DNA from: an uncultured Myxococcales bacterium
GTDB lineage: Bacteria > Myxococcota_A > UBA9042 > DTJE01
Direction of reading: 5' to 3'
NCBI GenBank assembly: GCA_903847405.1
Contig: CAINDP010000039.1
Location: forward strand, 1-34,619
DNA length: 34,619 nt
Positions 16,815 to 24,947 of the stretch are shown piece after piece (positions within the stretch are counted from its first letter, which is position 1; every line of letters begins with the position of its first letter). The notes below the pieces were generated by a model. It ran no database searches. It was not told the DNA's origin and saw only the letters and a list, made by a program, of their open reading frames with translations. Position numbers and translations under genes: made by a program.

Positions 16815-17449
16815 CGCCCCCCTGTGAGATCGATCCCCTGGAAGCCCGTTGTGCCGCGATCGTGCGCGACGGCCAGGGCGACGCCGCCCACGACGTCGCG
16901 CACATCCTGCGCGTCGTTTCCACCGCCAGGCGCCTGGCCGTGCAGGAAAATGCCCGCCTGGACGTCGTCGTGCCGGCGGCCTGGCTGCACGACTGCGTGA
17001 CGGTCCCGAAGGACTCCCCGGACCGCCCCCGGGCCTCGCGCATGGCGGCCGCGCACGCCGCAGGCCTCCTGGCATCCTGGGGGCTGGACCCGGCGCGGGT
17101 GGCCGAAATCGCCCACGCCATCGAGGCCCACTCGTTCACGGCAGGCATCCCGCCGCGCACCGTGGAGGCCCGGGTGGTCCAGGACGCGGACCGGCTGGAC
17201 GCCCTGGGTGCGGTGGGCCTGTCCCGGTGCCTGATGCTGGCGGGCGCCCTGGGCAAGCCCCTGGCAACCCCCGAGGACCCCTTCTGCGAAGCCCGCCCAC
17301 CCGACGATTCGCGATCGGCCGTGGACCACTTCTACACCAAGCTCCTCGGGCTGGCCGCGACGATGCAGACGTCCACCGGACGCGACGAGGCCCGCCGGCG
17401 AACCGACTTCCTCCAGTCCTTCCTGGCCCAACTGCGCAGCGAGTTGTAG
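16811..17449 (+). CDS. HD-domain phosphohydrolase (YedJ-like)
   Basis: A 212-residue soluble protein. Its ATG overlaps the GH9 stop in an ATGA, so translation is probably coupled. HD-family metal ligands are visible: the HDVAH segment (His27, Asp28, His31), the HD pair His60/Asp61 in WLHDC, and a later VVQDADRLDALG whose Asp is near residue 128. Length and layout match small HD hydrolases such as E. coli YedJ, which act on phosphate monoesters or nucleotides; the real substrate is unknown. There is no signal peptide, so it is cytoplasmic, unlike the secreted enzyme before it. It is the last gene of the operon and converges on the flippase gene. A short hairpin repeat sits just after its stop. 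Confidence 0.88.
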   Translation: MTPPCEIDPLEARCAAIVRDGQGDAAHDVAHILRVVSTARRLAVQENARLDVVVPAAWLHDCVTVPKDSPDRPRASRMAAAHAAGLLASWGLDPARVAEIAHAIEAHSFTAGIPPRTVEARVVQDADRLDALGAVGLSRCLMLAGALGKPLATPEDPFCEARPPDDSRSAVDHFYTKLLGLAATMQTSTGRDEARRRTDFLQSFLAQLRSEL

Positions 17450-17451
17450 GC

Positions 17452-17474
17452 GAAATGGGGACAGACACCATTTC
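17452..17474 (+). repeat. REP-like hairpin element, copy A
   Basis: GAAATGG and CCATTTC form a perfect 7-bp stem around the loop GGACAGACA. It starts three bases after the HD gene stop and lies between two convergent genes, where it could also help end transcription. It has no T-run. The core GGGGACAG recurs in the elements at 27504, 28866, 29003 and 29059. Confidence 0.6.
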
Positions 17475-17480
17475 CGGCGG

Positions 17481-19013
17481 TCACCGCCTGACGAGGATCC
17501 GCCGCACGACGGCCCGGTCCTGCGGGGTCATCCCCAGGACCACGAACAGGCCCGCGAACACCAGGCAGCCCGCCGCCGCCTCGGCCAGCACCGCGGCGAG
17601 GTTCGGGGGCGGCAGGATCGCCTTCAGCCCCATCATCGCGGCCCAGGCGCCCAGGGCAGGCAGCAGCGACGGGACGAACACGCCCCGCACGTACTCGACG
17701 GCCCCGATGCCGAACGCATGCCGGACCAGGGCCACCACCACGCAGACGTCCACCAGCGCCGTCGCCGTCAGCGTGCCCAGCGCCACGCCCGGCAGGCCGA
17801 TCCACCACACCAGCAGCAGGCTGGCGCCCAGGTTCACGGTCATGCTCAGGAACGCCGCCCAGGCGGTCAGGCGATGGTGCCCGGTCATGCTGAACACGCC
17901 CGAGGCGACCATCTGGGGCACCAGCAACGCCACCGAGGTCATCAGGATCGTCATCACCACGGCCGCCTCGCCGTAGTCCGGCCCGACCCAGGCCGAAAGC
18001 GCCTCGCGTCCCAGGGCCAGCGACGCCACCGCCATCCCCGCGGCCGGCGCCAGCGCGAACCGGGCGCCGGTGATCAGCAGGGCACGAACGTCGTCCTTCC
18101 GCCCCGCACCGCTCATTTCGGCCGCCAGCGGCCCCAGGACGTTGACCCCCTGCTTGATCAGCATCAGGGCGTTTTCGGCGACCTTCAGCGCCACCCCGTA
18201 CAGGGCCACCGCCGTCAGCGGCAGGAAGGCGTTCACGATGATCGGATCGGTCCGCAGCAGCACCAGCGACGATACGGTCACCACGAACTGCGCCGCACTG
18301 ATCCACACCGCCGACCCCAGCAGGGTCCGGTCGAAGCGCCGCACGGATATCCGCAGGTCCGGCGTCGTCGCAAACGCCGCGACGACATACACGACATGCT
18401 CGACCGCGAAGGCCGCCAGGTTCGCCCACGCCAGCCCGATCAGGCCTCCCCCCATCTCCAGGGCGGCAACGGACGACACGGCATACAGCAGGGTCCCGCC
18501 GGCCTGCAACAGGTTCACCAGGCCGATCCGCCCGTTGCCGAACAGGATCGAACGGAACATCCCGAACGGCAGGCTGACCGCGATCGACCGCGCCGCCAGG
18601 ACCCACAGCAACGGCAGGGCCGCGTCCCGCTGGGTTTCGGGAATCCCGAACAGGTCCGCGTAGACCGGCGTCATCCCGGCGACGATCGCGGCGGCCAGCA
18701 GCGCCAGGCCCAGGTACACCGCCATCATCGTGCTCAGCATCCGGTTGCGGCGATCGACCGCCTCCAGGCCCCCGCGCGCATGGACGGCCCCCCGGGCCTC
18801 CGCCGTGAACCGGATTACCGTGGTCGTGAACCCGAAATCCACCAGGGACAGGAAACCCAGGACCGAAAACGTCAGCGTCCACAGGCCGAACCCGGCATCG
18901 CCCAGGTGCCCGATCATGTAGGGGACCAGGGCCAGTTGGACCACGATGACGACGCCGTATCGCAGGTACGACGTCAAGGTGTCGGTGGCCACGCGTCGCG
19001 CGTGTCCGCTCAT
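17481..19013 (-). CDS. Wzx-type oligosaccharide flippase (MOP superfamily)
   Basis: A 510-residue polytopic membrane protein with an estimated 12-14 hydrophobic segments. The N-terminus (TLTSYLRYGVVIVVQLALVP) and the early pattern LGDAGFGLWTL...LVDFGFTTTVIRF are typical of polysaccharide flippases, which move undecaprenyl-diphosphate-linked repeat units from the cytoplasmic to the periplasmic face. Charged residues such as Arg/Asp within helices fit a substrate-dependent translocation path. The ATG at 19013 overlaps the stop of the polymerase gene in an ATGA, so the two are likely translationally coupled. It is the last gene of the phosphodiesterase-polymerase-flippase operon. Pairing with a Wzy-type protein supports a Wzx/Wzy pathway. 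Confidence in the family is high; the transported unit is unknown. Confidence 0.9.
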   Translation of the reverse strand: MSGHARRVATDTLTSYLRYGVVIVVQLALVPYMIGHLGDAGFGLWTLTFSVLGFLSLVDFGFTTTVIRFTAEARGAVHARGGLEAVDRRNRMLSTMMAVYLGLALLAAAIVAGMTPVYADLFGIPETQRDAALPLLWVLAARSIAVSLPFGMFRSILFGNGRIGLVNLLQAGGTLLYAVSSVAALEMGGGLIGLAWANLAAFAVEHVVYVVAAFATTPDLRISVRRFDRTLLGSAVWISAAQFVVTVSSLVLLRTDPIIVNAFLPLTAVALYGVALKVAENALMLIKQGVNVLGPLAAEMSGAGRKDDVRALLITGARFALAPAAGMAVASLALGREALSAWVGPDYGEAAVVMTILMTSVALLVPQMVASGVFSMTGHHRLTAWAAFLSMTVNLGASLLLVWWIGLPGVALGTLTATALVDVCVVVALVRHAFGIGAVEYVRGVFVPSLLPALGAWAAMMGLKAILPPPNLAAVLAEAAAGCLVFAGLFVVLGMTPQDRAVVRRILVRR

Positions 19014-20509
19014 GTCAGGCCCCCTTCCCGCGCCCAGACGGGCGGTTCATCCCGGATCGGAACCCATTCGCCCGTGATCTGCGGCTGGCGTCCGGGCGTC
19101 CCGGGTGCCGTCGGTGCTCCGCCCGGGGGCGTCGTCGGTCCGCCGTCTTCCGTCCCCTTCGTGCCGTCCGGCGGCACGTCGATCGTCCGCCGGGCCTTCC
19201 GCGCGGCAACGGCGGCCACCCGCGACACCTCTGCCAGGCCCACGGACAGCCCCGCACAGAACAGGAACATGTAGAAGATCGGCGTGATCCGGAAGACCCA
19301 CTCCAGGAACCCGGACAGGTGCAGGACCAGCATGCCCAGGGCGATGGACGCCTGGACCAGCCCGTCGAACCCCCTCTGCCGGAACGCCTGGAACGACGCA
19401 TGCCACAGGAACCGCAGCAGCACCATCGCGAACACGACCAGCCCGATCCAGCCCATCTCGGCGGCGGTCAGGAAGTACACCTCGTGGCACACCCCCTTCT
19501 GCTTTTCCGCGGCCATGATCTTGATCATGCTGTTGTATTTCGGGGTGTTGGTCAGCACGTACGAAAACTGGTTGACGCCCACGCCCAGCGGATTGTCCGT
19601 CGCCATGGCCGCCGCGGCGCGATTGAACTCCTCGCGCGCCATGTGGGAGGACTCGGGCGCCTCCAGGAACCGTTCGACGATGCTGCGACCGGTGATCAGC
19701 CCCCCCAGCCCCAGGGCGCCGACCACGACCAGCGACGCGACCGTGACACGGATCGACTTCGTCTTCCGGTTCGCGACCAGCAGGACCCCCAGGATCGCGA
19801 ACAGCGAAAGGACCATGCCCGCCCGGCTGAACGTCATGACCACGGTCAGCAGCATCGCCATGACGGCTCCCAGGCTGACCAGCGACGCCGACGTCGACAG
19901 CCAGCGCGAGGCCAGGCCCATGGCCAGCAGGATCGGAAGCACCTGGTTCAGGAACAGGGGCACCGTGTTGGAGTGATCGAAGGTCGCCGGGATCCGGTAC
20001 AGGCCCTGCCCGTACTTCTGGTACATCGCGTACAGCGCAAACAGGATGCCGATGGCCAGGATCCCGCGCCACACCGACTTGATCGGGACCCCGACCCGCA
20101 GGACGTTGACGACCGTCCAGTACAGGACGAACCCGCGCAGCATCTTCCAGATCGTGAACGACGCCAGCAGTCCCTGGGGCGCGTCGATGATCGACAGCAC
20201 CGCCACCCCGAAGTACAGCACCATCAACCCGGTGTTGTAGGGGATCCAGGAAATCCGGCCGGGCTTGCGCGCGATCACCGCCAGGGCCAGCGACCACGTG
20301 ATCAGGTCGGCCAGCGTGACCTCGAAGCCCCGGTCGGGCCCCCGGTAGGTTTCGATCGACAGGAGGTGCATGTTGCCGTGATCGCCCAGGCCGGTCGCGA
20401 AGATCAGCGCGGAAAACAGGTATCCCCGCAGTTTTTCGGACCGCCAGGCCAGGAACGTCATCATGGGCACGGCGAAGATCATCAGCAGGGCGAAGACCGC
20501 GTACTTCAT
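19010..20509 (-). CDS. O-antigen ligase/Wzy-type polysaccharide polymerase
   Basis: A 499-residue multi-spanning inner-membrane protein. The ATG at 20509 follows GGAGGGGCGGC. It has the Wzy_C/O-antigen ligase pattern: many hydrophobic helices, then a large periplasmic loop with NPLGVGVNQF near residue 305 and CHEVYFLTAAEMGWIGL near 340. The His followed by an E-L-type helix is the usual active-site region, with HE where HN is commoner. The family joins undecaprenyl-linked oligosaccharides into polymers or ligates them to an acceptor; with an adjacent Wzx and a Wzz-like protein nearby, polymerase is the more likely role. Residues about 436-499 form a hydrophilic Pro/Gly/Thr-rich tail that is not part of the family fold and is probably cytoplasmic. 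Its stop overlaps the flippase start. Confidence 0.88.
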   Translation of the reverse strand: MKYAVFALLMIFAVPMMTFLAWRSEKLRGYLFSALIFATGLGDHGNMHLLSIETYRGPDRGFEVTLADLITWSLALAVIARKPGRISWIPYNTGLMVLYFGVAVLSIIDAPQGLLASFTIWKMLRGFVLYWTVVNVLRVGVPIKSVWRGILAIGILFALYAMYQKYGQGLYRIPATFDHSNTVPLFLNQVLPILLAMGLASRWLSTSASLVSLGAVMAMLLTVVMTFSRAGMVLSLFAILGVLLVANRKTKSIRVTVASLVVVGALGLGGLITGRSIVERFLEAPESSHMAREEFNRAAAAMATDNPLGVGVNQFSYVLTNTPKYNSMIKIMAAEKQKGVCHEVYFLTAAEMGWIGLVVFAMVLLRFLWHASFQAFRQRGFDGLVQASIALGMLVLHLSGFLEWVFRITPIFYMFLFCAGLSVGLAEVSRVAAVAARKARRTIDVPPDGTKGTEDGGPTTPPGGAPTAPGTPGRQPQITGEWVPIRDEPPVWAREGGLT

Positions 20510-20546
20510 GCCGCCCCTCCGGCCCCGCCGCGCCGCACCGTCACCG

Positions 20547-21698
20547 TCACAGTCCCAGTTCCGACAGAACGACCCTCTTCAGATCCGCCAGGCCGGAGGG
20601 CCGCGGCGCATCGCGCGTGTTCGAGCCGTAGAAGGCGACCGAATCCTTGTCGTCGGGCGCATAGCCGTGCATGCCGGGAATGGACCGCAGACCCATGTGC
20701 GACGGCACGATCAGCACCCCGGGATCGGCCAGCCAGAACCGGTCCCCGTACCGGTGGCCCGGGAAGTCCACGCCCCAGGCATGCAGCGTGTCGTCGTCCA
20801 CCATGTGCCCCCGGGGCTCCTCGGCCATGGTCGCCTCGATGCGCTCCCGGGCGCCGTCCCGGAGGTACCAGAACCGCGCCGTCGTCGAATCGTACACGGC
20901 GGCATAGTCGACCCCGAAGCGCAGGCCGGTCCGCTCCACCCGCGCCATCACGTCGCAGGTGTCCTTCACGTCGGTCATGCCGTGGTCGGAAAACACGTGG
21001 ATCCGGACGTCGTCGTACCGTTCGTGGGCGATGGCCAGGATCCGGCGAATCCGTTCCTCGTACCAGCGCAGCCGATCGACGACCGCCGCCGACTTCGTGC
21101 CGTTGGCGTGCAGGACGGCGTCCAGCGACGCCAGGAACAGCCAACCCATCGCGATCCGTCCCTCGCCGACGTCCCGTTCCAGGCGCGCCAGGTTTTCGAC
21201 CTCCGGCCGGCGCCAGTCCGACAGCGAGAAGGGGATGCCCCGCTCGCGCAGCGGGTCGAACACGGTCTTCTGCCCGCCCAGGATCCCCCCGGGGAAGTAG
21301 ATGTCCTTCTTTTCGATGTAGTCCATCAGCGGCAGGACGTTCCAGGGCACGTTGTACAACTGGAAGTACCCGTTCCAGCCCAGCGCCCGACCCACCCCCT
21401 TGCTGATCCACGACCGCACGCGCCCCCGGTCCACGACCGACGAGGGCAGCACTCCCATCAGGCGCAGGGCGCGAAACGGCGAATGCGGCGGGTCGTACAC
21501 GAAAAAGCTGAAATGGCCGTGCTCCCGGGGCGTCACCCCGGTCAGGATGGTGGGGTCGCACGTCGAGGAATACCCGAAAACGGTTCCCAGCGGCGCCTTG
21601 TGCGTCAGCACATCGTCCAGGAAGGGGATCCGCTGGGCCAGTTCCCACCCGAACGCATCCACGAACACGGACAGCACCAGACGTCCCGAGCGCGCCAT
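20547..21698 (-). CDS. type I phosphodiesterase/nucleotide pyrophosphatase (alkaline phosphatase superfamily)
   Basis: A 383-residue protein; the ATG follows GGGGGGCAGGA. Motifs of the two-metal alkaline phosphatase fold are visible: SVFVDAFGW with Asp14 at the N-terminus, YSSTCDPTILTG with a likely nucleophilic Thr or Ser at 45-46, FSDHGMTD near residue 237, and GMHGY near 340. Together they fit the nucleotide pyrophosphatase/phosphodiesterase subgroup. There is no signal peptide or membrane helix, so it would act in the cytoplasm, which is uncommon for a phosphodiesterase in a polysaccharide operon. It is the first gene of the operon containing the polymerase and flippase, 37 bases before the polymerase. 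It may hydrolyse a nucleotide sugar or a phosphoryl-linked intermediate, but the sequence does not show which. Confidence 0.87.
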   Translation of the reverse strand: MARSGRLVLSVFVDAFGWELAQRIPFLDDVLTHKAPLGTVFGYSSTCDPTILTGVTPREHGHFSFFVYDPPHSPFRALRLMGVLPSSVVDRGRVRSWISKGVGRALGWNGYFQLYNVPWNVLPLMDYIEKKDIYFPGGILGGQKTVFDPLRERGIPFSLSDWRRPEVENLARLERDVGEGRIAMGWLFLASLDAVLHANGTKSAAVVDRLRWYEERIRRILAIAHERYDDVRIHVFSDHGMTDVKDTCDVMARVERTGLRFGVDYAAVYDSTTARFWYLRDGARERIEATMAEEPRGHMVDDDTLHAWGVDFPGHRYGDRFWLADPGVLIVPSHMGLRSIPGMHGYAPDDKDSVAFYGSNTRDAPRPSGLADLKRVVLSELGL

Positions 21699-21724
21699 TC
21701 CTGCCCCCCAAGACCGTCGCGTTC

Positions 21725-21756
21725 TTGACGCGCACGGATGCGATGCGCAACGATAG
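21725..21756 (+). promoter_or_regulatory. divergent intergenic region with possible promoter
   Basis: The 96-base gap between the phosphodiesterase start (21698, minus) and the deacetylase-GT2 start (21795, plus) must carry the signals for both operons. On the plus strand TTGACG (21725-21730) is a good -35, and AACGAT at 21749 is a weak -10 after 18 bases. On the minus strand TATCGT (21756-21751) could be a -10, but no good -35 was found. Confidence 0.25.
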
Positions 21757-21794
21757 CACACCCGTCCTCCGAGGGACCTGTTCCGGGAGACACG

Positions 21795-23510
21795 ATGCCC
21801 GACGCACCTGTGCCGGACCCGACGCTCGACGTCCCGACCGGGCTCCCCGCCCCCCGGCGCCACCTGCTGACCGTCGTGGTGGAGGACTATTTCCAGCACT
21901 CCGCCTTCAGCAACCTGATCCAGCCGGACCGCTGGCGGCGCTTCGAGGCCCGGGTGGGCACGAACACCCGGCGGGCGCTGGCGCTGCTGGACGAATACGA
22001 CATCAAGGCGACCTTCTTCACGGGGGGCTGGATCGCCGAAAAGATGCCCGACATCCTGGCCGAGGTCGCCGGCCGCGGGCACGAAGTGGCCAGCAAGGGC
22101 TTCTATCACCGCCCGCTGCGGGAAATGTCCCACCGCGAGTTCCGGGACGACCTCCGGCGCTCCCGCGTGGCCATCGAGCGCGCCTCGGGGGTCCGCTGCT
22201 GGGGCCATCGCGTCGCCCAGGGCACCTTCACGCCGGAGGACCTCTGGGCCCTCGACGTGCTGGCTGAGGAGGGCTTCGCCTACGACTCGTCCTTCTTCCC
22301 GCGCCTGGCCGACATCCGCAAGGAGCCCTGGCGGCGCTACCCGCACCTGCACCACCACGCCGGGCACGACCTCTGGGAGGTGCCGTTGTCCAGCGTGGGG
22401 CCCGCGTGGATGTCCATCCCGGCCGCGGGGGGCAACTACTTCCGCCAGATGCCCCCGGGCCTGATGCGCATGGTGGTCGAATCCTGGGACCGGGCGCTGG
22501 ACGCTCCGTTCAATCTGTATTTCCACGTCTGGGAACTGGACCCGGAAATGCCGCGCATCGATGCCGTGAACCGCCTGACGCGGGTCCGGCAGTACCGCAA
22601 CCTGGACAAGATGGAGGGCATCCTCCGGGACTACTTCGCGCGCTACCGGTTCGGCAGCATCGCGGCGCACCTGGGCCTGGACCCGGCCGCACCGGCTGCG
22701 ACGCGCGCCGCCGAGGATGTCCTTCCGGCCGGCGCACGGGCCTCCAAGCGTCGCAAGGCGTCGCTCCCGCCTTCGGACGAGCCGCCCGTGCCCATCACGA
22801 TCGTCATCCCGCTGTTCAACGAGGAGGAGGCCCTCCCCTACCTGCGCAACACCCTCGACGAAGCGATGCTGGACTTCTACCGGCGCTACGACGTGAAGTT
22901 CGTGTTCGTCGACGACGGCAGCACCGATTCCACCTGGAACGTCTTGCGGACCATGTTCGGCCAGCGGACCAACTGCGCCTTCGTGCAGCAACCGAAGAAC
23001 AGCGGCGTGGCGGCGGCGATCCTGGCCGGCATCCGGGCCGCCACCACCGAGGTGGTCTGCTCGATCGACTGCGACTGCACCTACGATCCGCGGCAGTTGC
23101 TGGAAATGATCCCCATGATGACCGACGGCGTGGACATGGTGACGGCGTCGCCGTACCACCCGCAGGGACAGGTCATGAACGTGCCCGAGTGGCGTCTGGC
23201 CCTGTCGAAGGGCCTGTCCTTCCTGTACCGCCGCCTGCTCCACAACCACCTCGCGACCTACACGGCGTGCTTCCGGGTGTATCGTCGCTCGGCGGTGGAG
23301 CAGGTCGAAGTGACCGAGGGCGGCTATCTGGGCGTGGTGGAAATGCTGGCCCGGATGGATCTGGCGGGTTCGCGCATCGTGGAGGCGCCCGCCGTGCTGG
23401 AGGTCCGCATGATGGGCCAGTCCAAGATGAAGGTGGTCCGGACGATCCGCGGACACCTGGGCCTCCTGGCCCGCATGACCGCGACTCGATTCCGGGGGAA
23501 GGTCACGTGA
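21795..23510 (+). CDS. polysaccharide deacetylase (DUF3473-like) fused to GT2 glycosyltransferase
   Basis: A 571-residue protein; the ATG follows GGGAGA. Residues about 15-300 match the NodB/DUF3473 deacetylases of exopolysaccharide loci (VEDYFQHSAF, ATFFTGGW, then WALDVLAEEGFAYDSS and the late YFHVWELDP). Three motif positions differ: the usual DVEDY is VVEDY (Glu30-Asp31 kept), the metal-ligand motif SHGxxH is SKGFYH (Lys101 for the first His, His105 kept), and the usual GYRAP is GHRVA. Residues about 332-571 form a family 2 glycosyltransferase: VIPLFNEEEA, FVDDGSTDST and a DxD-like SIDCDCTYD, resembling polyprenyl-phosphate glycosyltransferases but without C-terminal membrane helices. The protein has no signal peptide. 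The gene starts operon 2, and its stop overlaps the next start (GTGA). Domain calls are firm; deacetylase activity is doubtful. Confidence 0.9.
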   Translation: MPDAPVPDPTLDVPTGLPAPRRHLLTVVVEDYFQHSAFSNLIQPDRWRRFEARVGTNTRRALALLDEYDIKATFFTGGWIAEKMPDILAEVAGRGHEVASKGFYHRPLREMSHREFRDDLRRSRVAIERASGVRCWGHRVAQGTFTPEDLWALDVLAEEGFAYDSSFFPRLADIRKEPWRRYPHLHHHAGHDLWEVPLSSVGPAWMSIPAAGGNYFRQMPPGLMRMVVESWDRALDAPFNLYFHVWELDPEMPRIDAVNRLTRVRQYRNLDKMEGILRDYFARYRFGSIAAHLGLDPAAPAATRAAEDVLPAGARASKRRKASLPPSDEPPVPITIVIPLFNEEEALPYLRNTLDEAMLDFYRRYDVKFVFVDDGSTDSTWNVLRTMFGQRTNCAFVQQPKNSGVAAAILAGIRAATTEVVCSIDCDCTYDPRQLLEMIPMMTDGVDMVTASPYHPQGQVMNVPEWRLALSKGLSFLYRRLLHNHLATYTACFRVYRRSAVEQVEVTEGGYLGVVEMLARMDLAGSRIVEAPAVLEVRMMGQSKMKVVRTIRGHLGLLARMTATRFRGKVT

Positions 23511-24940
23511 CGACGAAAGGCACACGAACGAAAGCGGCTGCGAAACCGGCCCGTGCCGCGGCAGGCGGCGATGCCGGCAACGGCCTGCACCGGGTCCCCG
23601 GTCCGCCGCGTTGGGCCGTGGTCGGCGGCGGGATGCTGGGCCTGACCCTCGCCCACCGCCTGGCGGGACAGGGCAAGGACGTCACGATCATCGAGGCCGC
23701 CCCGCACCTGGGCGGCCTGGCATCCGCCTGGACGATCGACGGTATCACCTGGGACCGGCACTATCACGTCATCCTGGCCTCGGACGGGCACCTGCGGCGC
23801 GTCCTCGCGGAAATCGGCCTGGACGGCGACATGCAGTGGGCGACCACCCGCACCGGCGTCCTGGCCGACGGCCGCCTGATGTCCCTGTCCAACACCATCG
23901 AGATGGCGACCTTCCCGGTGCTGAACCTCGTGGACAAGGCGCGCCTGGCCGCCACGATCCTGCATGCCTCGCGCATCGAGGACGGCCGCCCCCTGGAATC
24001 GATCCCCGTCGCCGACTGGCTGACGCGCTGGTCGGGCCGCCGCGCCTTCCAGCGCTTCTGGCTGCCGCTCCTGCGCAGCAAGCTGGGCGACAACTACCGG
24101 CAGACGTCGGCGGCGTTCATCTGGGCCACGATCCGGCGCCTGTACGCCGCCCGGCGCAGCGGCCTCAAGGAGGAGCGTTTCGGGTACGTCGCCGGCGGCT
24201 ATGCCCGCGTGCTGGAGCGGTTCGCTTCGACCCTGGCCGCGGAGGGCGTCCACCTGTCCCTGGGCCGTCCCGTCGCGCGGATCTTCGCCGACGCCGGCAC
24301 CCCGACCGTCCAGTTCGCCGACGGCGCGCGCGAAACGTTCGACCGCGTCGTCGTCACCGCAGCGGCGCCCCTGGCCGCCCGCCTGTGCGACGGCCTGTCG
24401 CCCGACGAACAGGCGCGCCTGGCGGGCGTCAAATACCAGGGCATCGTCTGCCCCTCCGTGCTGCTGAAACGCCCCCTGGGGGGCTTCTACGTCACGAACC
24501 TGCTGGATCCGGCGCCCTTCACCGGCGTCATCGAAATGTCCGCCCTGGTGGACCGCGACCGCTTCCTCGGCGGGCGCCATCTCGTGTACCTGCCGCGGTA
24601 CGTGGCCAGCGACGATCCGTTCCTCAAGGTCCCGGACGACCAGATCCGCGCGACCTTCCTCGAGGCCCTCTTCCGTATGTTCCCGGATCTGCGCGCCGAC
24701 GACGTGCTGGCCTTCAAGGTCAGCCGCGTTCCGTACGTCATGGCGCTGCCGACCCTGCACTACTCGGATCGCCTTCCGTCGGTCCGCACGTCGATCCCGG
24801 GCGTCTACACCCTGAACTCGGCCCACATCGTGAACGGCACCCTCAACGTCAACGAAACCGTCCAACTGGCCGAGCGCGGCGCCCGTGCCTTCCAGGGCGA
24901 ATGGGTCGGCACGGACCTGCCTCCGCTGGACGGACCATGA
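23507..24940 (+). CDS. FAD-dependent oxidoreductase (protoporphyrinogen oxidase/amine oxidase-like)
   Basis: A 477-residue flavoprotein. It starts at a GTG overlapping the previous stop in GTGA, with GGGGGAAGG upstream. After about 35 Lys/Ala-rich residues comes the FAD-binding fold: VVGGGMLGLTLAHRL, then the IIEAAPHLGGLAS segment. A C-terminal NETVQLAERGARAF helix ends the FAD-binding domain. The fold groups with NAD(P)-binding Rossmann/amine-oxidase-type and HemY-like proteins that are often found next to glycosyltransferases and deacetylases in exopolysaccharide loci. No membrane helix is evident. The reaction is unknown; oxidation of a lipid-linked sugar, or a mutase-like role as in UDP-galactopyranose mutase, are both possible. 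A deacetylase gene follows after seven bases. Confidence 0.85.
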   Translation: MTTKGTRTKAAAKPARAAAGGDAGNGLHRVPGPPRWAVVGGGMLGLTLAHRLAGQGKDVTIIEAAPHLGGLASAWTIDGITWDRHYHVILASDGHLRRVLAEIGLDGDMQWATTRTGVLADGRLMSLSNTIEMATFPVLNLVDKARLAATILHASRIEDGRPLESIPVADWLTRWSGRRAFQRFWLPLLRSKLGDNYRQTSAAFIWATIRRLYAARRSGLKEERFGYVAGGYARVLERFASTLAAEGVHLSLGRPVARIFADAGTPTVQFADGARETFDRVVVTAAAPLAARLCDGLSPDEQARLAGVKYQGIVCPSVLLKRPLGGFYVTNLLDPAPFTGVIEMSALVDRDRFLGGRHLVYLPRYVASDDPFLKVPDDQIRATFLEALFRMFPDLRADDVLAFKVSRVPYVMALPTLHYSDRLPSVRTSIPGVYTLNSAHIVNGTLNVNETVQLAERGARAFQGEWVGTDLPPLDGP

Positions 24941-24947
24941 GGTGACC

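Noticed and set aside
10149-17075. Very long open frame on the minus strand antisense to operon 1
   Set aside because: Same GC-driven artefact. The plus-strand genes under it have consistent motifs, overlaps and ribosome sites.
17450-17480. Classical intrinsic terminator between the HD and flippase genes
   Set aside because: The stem is only 7 bp and no T-run follows on either strand. It is better described as a REP-like hairpin that might assist termination.
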